Origin: Candidatus Mesenet endosymbiont of Phosphuga atrata
Lineage (GTDB): Bacteria > Pseudomonadota > Alphaproteobacteria > Rickettsiales > Anaplasmataceae
Direction of reading: 5' to 3'
NCBI RefSeq assembly: GCF_964020175.1
Contig: NZ_OZ026541.1
Coordinates: 806,001-870,000, forward strand
Length of the DNA stretch: 64,000 nt
Below are positions 45,835-53,673 of this stretch, in pieces. The notes under the pieces were generated by a model. The model ran no database searches, had not been told where the DNA came from, and saw only the letters and a list, made by a program, of their open reading frames with translations. The stretch's first letter is position 1, and each line of letters starts with the position of its first letter. Both the position numbers and the translations under genes were made by a program.

Positions 45835-46767
45835 ATGAGATTATTAGATAATGTAAAAAAGAGAAATTTTACACAAGTACAAAAATTTTTTTTACAAAGC
45901 ACAAATGAGCAAAAGAAAAAAGATATAGAAGGCAAAACTGCGCTGATGCATGCGGTAATAGACGGTAATTTAAAAATGGTAAAGCTGTTATGTCAAAAAA
46001 TCGATATTACAGCTTTTAATGCTCAAGATAATAATGGTATGACTGTAGTAATGCATGCAGCTAAGTTAGGACATCGTGATATTTTGAAATTTTTTTGTAA
46101 TGATATTCCGGAAAAAATAATAGCTCATCCAGAAAAACATGATTTCTCTTATGCTACTGAGAATGATACATCAGGTTATAATGCATTAATGTTGGCAATA
46201 GCAAATGGTCATACGAATTGCTTGAAGTATTTATATTATAAAGAAATACAACATATTATTAATCACCAAGATAAAGATGGAAAAACACCAATAATGCTTG
46301 TTCTTGATGAAATGGCAACTGCTAATTTAGCTTACAGCGGCGGAGATATCGAAAATGCTAAACAGCTTTTACATGAATTTTTTCAAGTAGTGCAGACTGT
46401 TTTTAGAGAAAAAGATGAAAGAAATGAGGAACATTTTCAAATGCTCAAAGAGATTTTTAATGAAGAAAACGAAAAGCATGATAATAAGCTAAACCTTACA
46501 ATTCAGGATGAAGATGAACGTAACGTTTTTGCATATGCTAAAGAAGCTAAATGTGAGCAGGAATTATTAGATTTTATTGCTTCTATTCCCATGGATGCAA
46601 CAAATCTTGATTTATCTGTTTATAAATTGCCGAATGGTAAACAATGCTTTAAAAATGTCAAATGCTCTGAAGATGATTTAACTAGTTGGATTATTTTTAA
46701 CCCAGCTCTTGAAGTTTTTCTTAAAAGTAATAAAAGAGATATAAACTTATCAAGAAGTTTTAGATGA
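45835..46767 (+). CDS. Ankyrin-repeat protein with a frameshifted acidic tail
   Basis: The 310-residue frame has ankyrin repeats in residues 30-160 (KTALMHAVIDGNLKMVKLL, MTVVMHAAKLGHRDILKFF and YNALMLAIANGHTNCLKYL), then a helical, charged region and a short terminal domain. It stops at TGA 46765-46767. Another frame (from about 46745) runs on without interruption to TAG 46919-46921 and encodes an acidic tail, beginning TYQEVLDDDIESQSS. The tail reads like coding DNA, so a one-base frameshift near 46745-46764 probably truncated a protein of about 360 residues. Unlike others, it has no G5 leader. Confidence 0.75.
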   Translation: MRLLDNVKKRNFTQVQKFFLQSTNEQKKKDIEGKTALMHAVIDGNLKMVKLLCQKIDITAFNAQDNNGMTVVMHAAKLGHRDILKFFCNDIPEKIIAHPEKHDFSYATENDTSGYNALMLAIANGHTNCLKYLYYKEIQHIINHQDKDGKTPIMLVLDEMATANLAYSGGDIENAKQLLHEFFQVVQTVFREKDERNEEHFQMLKEIFNEENEKHDNKLNLTIQDEDERNVFAYAKEAKCEQELLDFIASIPMDATNLDLSVYKLPNGKQCFKNVKCSEDDLTSWIIFNPALEVFLKSNKRDINLSRSFR

Positions 46768-46921
46768 TGATATAGAATCACAATCTTCTACAATTCCTAT
46801 TGCAAGTGAAGAATCGGATATGGATTTACGAGAATTGGATACAGATATTGTTAGTAATGACCATATTATGGAAGTTAATGTTGACAATATAGGGCAAATG
46901 AAAAGATGCTTTAATAGATAG
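46745..46921 (+). pseudogene. Acidic C-terminal tail left out of frame
   Basis: This frame (+1 relative to the ankyrin gene) opens after a TAA at 46742-46744 and reads TYQEVLDDDIESQSSTIPI, SEESDMDLRELDTDI and GQMKRCFNR, then TAG 46919-46921. It has no start of its own. Together with the ankyrin gene it would form one longer product if one base were restored. Confidence 0.5.
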
Positions 46922-46942
46922 AAAGAGCAGTTTTTATCAATG

Positions 46943-47818
46943 TTATGAATTCATTGCAGTAAGCATTGTTTTACCAATAACTGCAGGAGTTTCGGCAATG
47001 ACAATACCACTGCTGCGCATCACTTCTACCTTTGCTTCAGCACTACTATCACTTGACGAGATAATCGCTCCAGCATGCCCCATACGTCTTCCCGGAGGAG
47101 CTGTTTTGCCAGCAACAAAACCAACTATTGGTTTTTTAACCTTAGATGATTTTATAAAATGTGCTACTACTTCTTCTTCAGTGCCGCCTATTTCTCCTAT
47201 TATAATAATGCCATGGGTATCTTCATCTTGAAGAAACAGCTCACAGCAATCAACAAACGTCATGCCATGTACAGGATCACCACCAATTCCTATACAAGTT
47301 GACTGCCCAAGTCCAACAGCAGTGGTTTGAGCTACAGCTTCATAAGTTAAAGTTCCAGAACGAGACATAACTCCTATATTACCACGTTTATGAATATGTC
47401 CTGGCATTATCCCGATTTTACACTCATCTGGCGTTATAACTCCAGGGCAGTTAGGACCAACTAGACGACTCTTAGAACCAATAAGTGCTCGTTTTACTTT
47501 TACCATATCAAGCACTGGTATACCCTCTGTAATACAGACAATTAGCTCAATCTCTGCATCAATTGCTTCAAGTATTGCATCTGCTGCATAAGGAGCAGGA
47601 ACGTAAATAACTGATGCACTTGCACCTACTTCTGATTTTGCTTGCTTTACTGTATTAAACACAGGCAAATTAAGGTGAATTTGACCGCCTTTTCCAGGAG
47701 TGATACCTCCAACCATGCAAGTACCATAAGCAATGGCCTGCTCTGAATGAAACGTTCCTTGCTCACCAGTAAAACCCTGACATATTACTTTTGTATTCTT
47801 ATTTACTAAAACAGACAT
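46943..47818 (-). CDS. sucD: Succinyl-CoA synthetase alpha subunit
   Basis: SucD carries the active-site histidine of succinyl-CoA ligase in the TCA cycle. The 291-residue chain has the CoA-binding [34 protein letters not shown] and [11 protein letters not shown] with the phosphorylated His. It lies 4 bases after sucC, so the subunits are made in equal amounts. Confidence 0.97.
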   Translation of the reverse strand: MSVLVNKNTKVICQGFTGEQGTFHSEQAIAYGTCMVGGITPGKGGQIHLNLPVFNTVKQAKSEVGASASVIYVPAPYAADAILEAIDAEIELIVCITEGIPVLDMVKVKRALIGSKSRLVGPNCPGVITPDECKIGIMPGHIHKRGNIGVMSRSGTLTYEAVAQTTAVGLGQSTCIGIGGDPVHGMTFVDCCELFLQDEDTHGIIIIGEIGGTEEEVVAHFIKSSKVKKPIVGFVAGKTAPPGRRMGHAGAIISSSDSSAEAKVEVMRSSGIVIAETPAVIGKTMLTAMNS

Positions 47819-47822
47819 AATA

Positions 47823-48986
47823 TTATATTTTTACTATATTAACTATTTTTTGTGCGGCTTCATCGAGCTCATCTGCTGCTACTATATTAAGACCTGAATC
47901 TTGTAAAATTTCCTTTCCTTTTTCAAAGTTAGTTCCAGATAACCTAACAACTAAAGGAACATTGATGCTCATTTCTTTTGCTGCTTCTACTATGCCACTA
48001 GCGATAATATCACAGCGCATTATTCCACCAAAAATATTTACTAGTATCCCTTTAACTTTTTTGTCAGATAAAATAATTTTAAATGCTTCAGTTACAGTTT
48101 CTCTACTTGCACCACCGCCAACATCTAAAAAGTTAGCAGGTTCTGCCCCATAATATTTAATAATATCCATTGTTGCCATAGCTAAACCAGCACCGTTTAC
48201 CATGCATCCTATATTACCATCCATTTTTATATAACTTAAGCCGTATTTAGAAGCTTCAATTTCCTCTGGTACTTCTTCATCATAATCACGAAGCTCCTTG
48301 AGATCTGAATGACGATATAAAGCATTATCATCTAAATTGATCTTAGCATCAAGCGCTATAAAATCACCAGATTTTGTTTCAATAAGTGGATTAATTTCTA
48401 TTTGACTTGCATCTGTATTTATAAAAGCATTGTATACATTTTTTGCAATGCTGATGATCTTATTTACCTTTTTGGGCTCTAACCCTAAATCGAAACCAAG
48501 TTTTCTACCGTAAAAACTTTCAAAACCAGATGCTGGATCTATGTGAATTGTAGTTATCTTAGATGGATGATTTTTTGCTACTTCCTCAATATCTACTCCG
48601 CCTTCTGATGAAAAAATAAGCGCTGGCCTGCTTGACTTAGAGTCAATTACTAAACTTAAATAATATTCCTTTTCTATATCAAACGCTTCTTCTATATAAA
48701 CTTTGCGAACCTTTTGGCCCTCAAGCCCTGTTTGATGAGTGATTAAAGTAGAGCCTAGCATATCTTTTGCAAATTTTAAGACTTCATCTTCAGATTTTGC
48801 TAATTTAACACCACCAGCTTTACCTCTACCACCAGCGTGTATTTGCGCTTTCACAACTAATGCCCCTGGTTTTAATTTTTTAGTAGCAGATAGAACCTCA
48901 TTAGATGATAAAGCTACGCAACCATTTGGCACAGGAATACAAAATTTCCTAAAAATTTCTTTTGCTTGATATTCATGAATGTTCAT
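47823..48986 (-). CDS. sucC: Succinyl-CoA synthetase beta subunit
   Basis: SucC binds ADP/GDP and forms the heterodimer with SucD. The 387-residue protein has the ATP-grasp start [53 protein letters not shown] and [16 protein letters not shown], then a C-terminal CoA-ligase domain with [13 protein letters not shown]. It is preceded by rpsU (48 bases) and followed by sucD (4 bases). Confidence 0.97.
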   Translation of the reverse strand: MNIHEYQAKEIFRKFCIPVPNGCVALSSNEVLSATKKLKPGALVVKAQIHAGGRGKAGGVKLAKSEDEVLKFAKDMLGSTLITHQTGLEGQKVRKVYIEEAFDIEKEYYLSLVIDSKSSRPALIFSSEGGVDIEEVAKNHPSKITTIHIDPASGFESFYGRKLGFDLGLEPKKVNKIISIAKNVYNAFINTDASQIEINPLIETKSGDFIALDAKINLDDNALYRHSDLKELRDYDEEVPEEIEASKYGLSYIKMDGNIGCMVNGAGLAMATMDIIKYYGAEPANFLDVGGGASRETVTEAFKIILSDKKVKGILVNIFGGIMRCDIIASGIVEAAKEMSINVPLVVRLSGTNFEKGKEILQDSGLNIVAADELDEAAQKIVNIVKI

Positions 48987-49034
48987 AGATGCCTTTATGA
49001 ATATATTTCTAAACTTGAAATTGATAAAATTTTA

Positions 49035-49226
49035 TTACTCATTTTTCCTTGCTCTCATTTTACTTATTCTTCTTTCAGATTCAGCTTTTTTCCTCTTTCG
49101 CTTTTCTGAGCTTTTTTCATGATAACGAATTTTCATTTTTTTAAGCATACCTTCTCGTTGTAGCTTTCTTTTTATAATCCTTAAAGCTTGATCTAAATTA
49201 CCATGTTGAACTTTTTCTTGTACCAA
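49035..49226 (-). CDS. rpsU: 30S ribosomal protein S21
   Basis: S21 is a small, basic protein of the 30S subunit that helps in initiation. The 63-residue product begins VQHGNLDQALRIIKRKLQREG after a TTG start, with GGAGG 9 bases upstream. Its second half is a string of Lys/Arg (KKMKIRYHEKSSEKRKRKKAESERR). The TTG start is unusual but supported by the ribosome site. It lies directly upstream of sucC. Confidence 0.9.
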   Translation of the reverse strand: MVQEKVQHGNLDQALRIIKRKLQREGMLKKMKIRYHEKSSEKRKRKKAESERRISKMRARKNE

Positions 49227-49378
49227 AGTAAAAAACCTCCTCTCTATTGCAGTATCTGCTTACAATTAAACCACAATGTGTATTAACCCATAATCCTTTT
49301 TATGTCAAACCATTTTATGCAAAGCACTATGTTTTTCTTTACAAATAATGCTAGATGTGATAGAGCTAAAAAATAAGA

Positions 49379-49450
49379 TCCTCGGTAGCTCAGCGGTAGA
49401 GCAGTTGGCTGTTAACCAATTGGTCGCTGGTTCGAATCCGGCCCGGGGAG
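49379..49450 (+). tRNA. tRNA-Asn (anticodon GTT)
   Basis: The 72-base cloverleaf has acceptor TCCTCGG pairing with CCGGGGA, a D-arm GCTCAGCGGTAGAGC, anticodon stem GTTGG/CCAAT with loop CTGTTAA, and a T-arm GCTGG-TTCGAAT-CCGGC. The anticodon GTT reads AAC/AAT. It lies in the gap between rpsU and the end of tldD. Confidence 0.95.
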
Positions 49451-49456
49451 CTTAAG

Positions 49457-50890
49457 CTATATCTCAGTACCTCCTACGGCTATTGAGTCAATTTTTAATG
49501 TCGGTTGCCCAACTCCAACGGGGATATTTTGTCCATTTTTAGAACAAGTTCCAACTCCTGGATCAAGTTTTGAATCATTACCAATCATTGATACTTTTTT
49601 TAGTATATCTGGTCCATTACCAATTAAAGTGGCCCCTTTTACTGGGTGTGTGATTTTGCCATTTTCTATTAAATATGCCTCTGAAGCTGAGAATACAAAT
49701 TTACCAGAAGTAATATCAACCTGACCACCACTGAAGTTTACAGCGTATAAACCACGCTTAACACTAGATATTATCTCACTTGGATCACAATTTCCTGCAA
49801 GCATATAAGTATTTGTCATGCGCGGCATAGGAATTTTCTCATAACTCTCTCTTCTGCCATTTCCTGTTGTACAAACAGACATAAGATTAGCGTTTAGGGT
49901 ATCTTGCATGTATTTTACTAAAACACCATCCTCGATAAGTACGTTATAACCTGAAGGAACACCTTCATCATCTATGTTTAAAGAACCACGACGGTTATTT
50001 ATCGTACCATCATCAATTACAGTGATGCCTTTTGCAGCTACTTGCTCTCCTAGAAGACTTGAGTATGCTGACACCCCTTTACGATTAAAATCTCCTTCTA
50101 GCCCATGACCTATGGCTTCATGTAGCAGTATTCCTGGCCATCCTGAACCTAAAACTACCACCATTTCTCCAGCAGGAGTTGGCATTGCTTCCAAATTATT
50201 TTGTGCTTGCCTTATCGCCTCATCTGCAACTTTTTTCCAATTAGGCTCAGATATAAATTCATCATAAGCATCTCTACCACCATAGCCCATAGTTCCTTGT
50301 TCAGTTCTACCATTTTTCTCAAGTACTACTGAGATACTAAACTGCACCAATGGCCTTATATCACTTAATCTGAGATTATCCTTTTTAATTATTTGCACTA
50401 CTTGCCACTCACCAGCAAGAGTAATTTTTACCTGCTTCACGTACTTATTTTGGGAACGCACATATAGATCTACCTCTTGAAGTAGCTGTACTTTAGCGTT
50501 AAAATCTACTTCACTTAGCGGGTTGACATTAGGATATAAACTGTTTTTTCTTCTCTCTAGATTAATTATAGTGCTCTTATTATTAGAATTTACTGTTTTT
50601 ATTAAACTTGCAGCACGGCTAATTTCTTCTTCGCTAATATTTGAAGAACAAACAAAGGATGTTACATCACCCGAAAATGAACGTAACCCAAAACCCTTAC
50701 GCACATTAAAATCTGCATTTTTGAGCACTCTGTCATTGAAATGAAATAGTTCTGACTGATGAGATTCTAAAAAAAGTTCTCCACCGTCACTAAAACATAA
50801 TGCGTCATTTACTATTTTATAGATGTTGTTAATATCAACGTTATTTTGTGTAAAAAAAATCTTATCAGGATTTGTATGATTTAACATCAT
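49457..50890 (-). CDS. tldD: TldD metalloprotease
   Basis: TldD is the zinc-bearing partner of PmbA. The 477-residue protein has the zinc motif HEAIGHGLEGDF at about residues 256-267, a TldD N-terminal domain with SHQSE-type repeats, and an end IAVGGTEI. The start is ATG 50890 or the ATG directly after it. tldD ends only 7 bases after the tRNA-Asn on the opposite strand. The window holds both subunits, with pmbA about 16 kb away, so the dimer is not made from one operon. Confidence 0.95.
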   Translation of the reverse strand: MMLNHTNPDKIFFTQNNVDINNIYKIVNDALCFSDGGELFLESHQSELFHFNDRVLKNADFNVRKGFGLRSFSGDVTSFVCSSNISEEEISRAASLIKTVNSNNKSTIINLERRKNSLYPNVNPLSEVDFNAKVQLLQEVDLYVRSQNKYVKQVKITLAGEWQVVQIIKKDNLRLSDIRPLVQFSISVVLEKNGRTEQGTMGYGGRDAYDEFISEPNWKKVADEAIRQAQNNLEAMPTPAGEMVVVLGSGWPGILLHEAIGHGLEGDFNRKGVSAYSSLLGEQVAAKGITVIDDGTINNRRGSLNIDDEGVPSGYNVLIEDGVLVKYMQDTLNANLMSVCTTGNGRRESYEKIPMPRMTNTYMLAGNCDPSEIISSVKRGLYAVNFSGGQVDITSGKFVFSASEAYLIENGKITHPVKGATLIGNGPDILKKVSMIGNDSKLDPGVGTCSKNGQNIPVGVGQPTLKIDSIAVGGTEI

Positions 50891-50932
50891 TACGTATAAA
50901 AAACATATATTATATTCTGTAATCTCAAAATA

Positions 50933-50970
50933 GCAACTATGGCAGAACTGGTAGATGCGCTAATTTCTGG
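50933..50970 (+). other. tRNA-Leu-like 5' fragment
   Basis: GCAACTATGGCAGAACTGGTAGATGCGC matches the 5' half of a leucine tRNA, including a D-arm with GGCAGAACTGGTAGATGCGC. The bases after it do not fold into an anticodon stem, and no 3' half or T-arm is convincing. It is probably a tRNA remnant or a partial duplication. It lies 160 bases before a three-gene effector-like cluster. Confidence 0.3.
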
Positions 50971-51119
50971 TACTCTTCGTGATTATGAAAATTCAATTCA
51001 GGCACTTTTTTATTTACCAACCTATAAGGCTTTACTCCTCTCAAAATTGAAGTGATAAATTTTCTTCTCTTTTTTATTAAAAATTAAATTTTAAATCTTA
51101 AAGTATAACGAATAAAAAA

Positions 51120-51126
51120 GGGGGGA
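51120..51126 (+). promoter_or_regulatory. G-rich leader upstream of a coiled-coil protein
   Basis: GGGGGGA lies 5 bases before ATG 51132. Two genes downstream carry similar leaders. Confidence 0.55.
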
Positions 51127-51131
51127 AAGTT

Positions 51132-51632
51132 ATGCCAGGGGAGGGTATTGAGTCACAAATAAAACAAATAGAGAAATATATCAAAGATAATAAAGGATTG
51201 CTTGAAAAAGAAGAAGCTAGTATATATGCTAGCTCTAGGAGGCAGTGTAATCAATCTCACAGTAAAGAGAAAAATAAAAATTATTTCAGAATTCTTGGAA
51301 AGTTAGAATGTGTAATTAGAGATAAGCATCACAGTAAAGATATTAATGAATTACGTCAAAACTTTAAAAAAATAAAGAAAGAATTAAAAGAATGTTCCAA
51401 TGGGATAAATGAGATAAAGATGGAGAATATAAATAATCATAGGGGGGTGAAAAAACTCTCTAATGATTATAAAGAACGGCAATGGACAAATACAGTTTTT
51501 GCTATTTCAGCAGTTGTGCTTGTTGCTTTAGTTTGTTATGTAACCTTTTTTCATCTCACTTGCCCCAGCTGTATTTTAGACAACGCTGTTGTAAAACAAA
51601 ATGTCGCAGCTTTAGTAAATTCTGCTATTTAA
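51132..51632 (+). CDS. Coiled-coil protein with C-terminal membrane anchor, hypothetical
   Basis: This is a 166-residue protein. The first 115 residues are hydrophilic and helical, with heptad-like spacing (KQIEKYIKDNKGLLEKEE and INELRQNFKKIKKELKEC). One membrane helix (TVFAISAVVLVALVCYVTFF) lies near residue 125. The end is CILDNAVVKQNVAALVNSAI, matching LDNVALMQNMGKLINSIT at the end of the 52598 gene. It is the first of three genes with GGGGGA leaders. Function is unknown; an exported or host-membrane role is inferred from the layout. Confidence 0.6.
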   Translation: MPGEGIESQIKQIEKYIKDNKGLLEKEEASIYASSRRQCNQSHSKEKNKNYFRILGKLECVIRDKHHSKDINELRQNFKKIKKELKECSNGINEIKMENINNHRGVKKLSNDYKERQWTNTVFAISAVVLVALVCYVTFFHLTCPSCILDNAVVKQNVAALVNSAI

Positions 51633-51681
51633 TATTTTTTATAACTTTTTAGTATAATATTTTCCAGTTAAATTAGTTTAT

Positions 51682-51687
51682 GGGGGA
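51682..51687 (+). promoter_or_regulatory. G5 leader
   Basis: GGGGGA lies 3 bases before ATG 51691. Confidence 0.55.
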
Positions 51688-51690
51688 ACT

Positions 51691-52422
51691 ATGCTATATA
51701 ATAATACACAAAAACATGATAACATTGAAAGCACTACTATTGAATTACAACGGGATAAAAATACTGAAGATAGTGGAATAAGTGAAGGAGACAGTGATTC
51801 CATAGGTAAGCCTGTTAATGAACCTAAAACCAATAGTGCTATTAAGAAACCAAACAAAAGTCAAAAGACTAAAACACATAAAAATAATTCTGCAGGTGAA
51901 TCTAGCAGAGAGCTTAAGGTAAAAGAGGGTTATGTTCTTGTAGAGAAAACTTGTTATGAAGATGGTAAAAAGTTAGATGAAATTCACCTAAAAAATACTC
52001 GTAATACATCAGAAGAATTAAAAAAATGTAAAGAAGAATGTGATGATTTATTAAATACTGCAGCTGATTTAAAAAACAAGACTGATAGTGCTAAAAAAGC
52101 TACAAAATTAGTAACTACATCCATAAATAATCACGAGCAGTTACTTAAAAACAATAATTCAAAATCCAAATGTATTACAGATATGAGTATAGGTGGTGGT
52201 GCTATTACTATGGCTTGTGGTACTTTTGCTGCTTTGGCTTTTAATCCTACTTTTGGTATTTTTGGTATTCTTGGTGGAGTTGCCTTTTTGTATGGCCTTG
52301 CTAGAAAAGTTTCTAGTTGTCATGGACACTTATATAAAAAACCCAATTCTGCTGTAGAAAGTATTGATATAGAAAAGGGCATGCATAAAAATTGTAAGGA
52401 ATTGTTCACTTCAATTACCTGA
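51691..52422 (+). CDS. Hypothetical protein with disordered N-terminus, coiled coil and membrane hairpin
   Basis: The 243-residue protein has a charged disordered start (EDSGISEGDSDS), a lysine-rich stretch, then a heptad-like helix around residues 95-145 (EELKKCKEECDDLLNTAADL). A glycine-rich hydrophobic hairpin follows (IGGGAITMACGTFAALAF and TFGIFGILGGVAFLYGLA), with a short tail. It is the middle gene of the three-gene cluster and shares its leader. No family is recognised. Confidence 0.6.
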   Translation: MLYNNTQKHDNIESTTIELQRDKNTEDSGISEGDSDSIGKPVNEPKTNSAIKKPNKSQKTKTHKNNSAGESSRELKVKEGYVLVEKTCYEDGKKLDEIHLKNTRNTSEELKKCKEECDDLLNTAADLKNKTDSAKKATKLVTTSINNHEQLLKNNNSKSKCITDMSIGGGAITMACGTFAALAFNPTFGIFGILGGVAFLYGLARKVSSCHGHLYKKPNSAVESIDIEKGMHKNCKELFTSIT

Positions 52423-52587
52423 TTTTTATTTTTTTAATCTCTTGCAGTAAGATTTGCTTATAGAAGACAAAGAAATACATGTATTCAAAAGTAGGGTTTT
52501 AAATTAGCATTTTTGCTGCATAGAAGATTTTCTCTTTTTGCTAAAAAATTAAGAATTTTATTATAAAATTAAGTTTAATAGTAAAGA

Positions 52588-52593
52588 GGGGGA
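52588..52593 (+). promoter_or_regulatory. G5 leader that decides a GTG start
   Basis: GGGGGA lies 4 bases before GTG 52598. The spacing fits the other leaders and supports a GTG start. Confidence 0.55.
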
Positions 52594-52597
52594 AATA

Positions 52598-53611
52598 GTG
52601 ATAGATCTTATACAAAAATGTAAATCTGTCATACCTAGTAAAATTAAGCGACTTTGTTCAAAAATAGAGCCTGATAGACTGAAATATTATCAACTTATAA
52701 AGCAAAGTGATGAACTTAATTATAAATTGATAAAATACATATGGTGGAAAAATTTTCATATTGAAATAAAACACGCTCAACTAGAGAAAAATCATTCAAG
52801 TGTGAAATCTAATTACGATACATATACAGAACAATCATGCTGGATTCAAACTACTGAATTTAAAGATAATGATAAACTTAGAAATACATTACTTAAAAAG
52901 ATAGCTACACAACCTAAAAAGAAATACATAAATAAAAGTTTAGAAACGTTGAATATCTATGGTATGTTGTGCTGCAAATATCAACATCTACTTGATGATG
53001 ATCAACAAAATTCAGTTAGTGATTGTATTAAACAAAGTCTCAACGTAATTTTAAATCAAGGAAAGTTAAAAAAAACTAGAATCACAGATGAAAAATCAGA
53101 TAAGCTAATCGGTGAAAATAAAAAGATACTAGAAAAAATAGCAAAGACAGAGATAAAAAATGAAAATTATCAATTAAAAAGTGATTTATGGATTAGAAAG
53201 ATAATTTTTGAAGAGATTAAGCAACATATAAATAAAATCCATAAAGTTGAACAAGTGCCGAAAAATACTTACAAAATACAACAAATGCAGCAGGAAGTTA
53301 ATGAAACAATAAGCATAATGCGTAGTAACGTTGAAAAAGTTATAACAAGAGGGCAATCATTAGAAGTACTACTAGAAAAAACAGAAGATTTAAAAGAAAG
53401 AAGTGAAGAGCTTTTTGTTAATACAAAAAGGATAAGGCATAAAACAGCTAATAAAAAAATCTTCTACTATGCCTTAACAGTAGTTGTTACAGTTGCTATT
53501 ACTGCTTTGATTTGCTATTGTGTATATACTACTTTTAGTAAATCCAGTCAAAGTTTGGACAATGTTGCATTGATGCAAAATATGGGAAAATTGATCAATT
53601 CTATTACATAA
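52598..53611 (+). CDS. Coiled-coil protein with C-terminal membrane anchor, hypothetical
   Basis: The 337-residue protein starts at GTG 52598. It is lysine- and glutamine-rich and mostly helical, with a coiled stretch at about 220-275. It has one membrane helix near residue 295 (ALTVVVTVAITALICYCVYT) and the end SLDNVALMQNMGKLINSIT. That end matches the 51132 gene, so the two share an anchor module while their soluble parts differ. It belongs to the same cluster by leader and orientation. Confidence 0.6.
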   Translation: MIDLIQKCKSVIPSKIKRLCSKIEPDRLKYYQLIKQSDELNYKLIKYIWWKNFHIEIKHAQLEKNHSSVKSNYDTYTEQSCWIQTTEFKDNDKLRNTLLKKIATQPKKKYINKSLETLNIYGMLCCKYQHLLDDDQQNSVSDCIKQSLNVILNQGKLKKTRITDEKSDKLIGENKKILEKIAKTEIKNENYQLKSDLWIRKIIFEEIKQHINKIHKVEQVPKNTYKIQQMQQEVNETISIMRSNVEKVITRGQSLEVLLEKTEDLKERSEELFVNTKRIRHKTANKKIFYYALTVVVTVAITALICYCVYTTFSKSSQSLDNVALMQNMGKLINSIT

Positions 53612-53673
53612 TTGCATATTTTGATTGCGTAACAAACAAGACAAAATAGTGTGCGTTCTATTTATCAATAAAT

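Noticed and set aside
51691-52422. A second EPIYA or DSGxxS motif in the middle cluster gene
   Set aside because: It has EDSGISEGDS, which lacks the final Ser of DSGxxS at the needed place, and no EPIYA.
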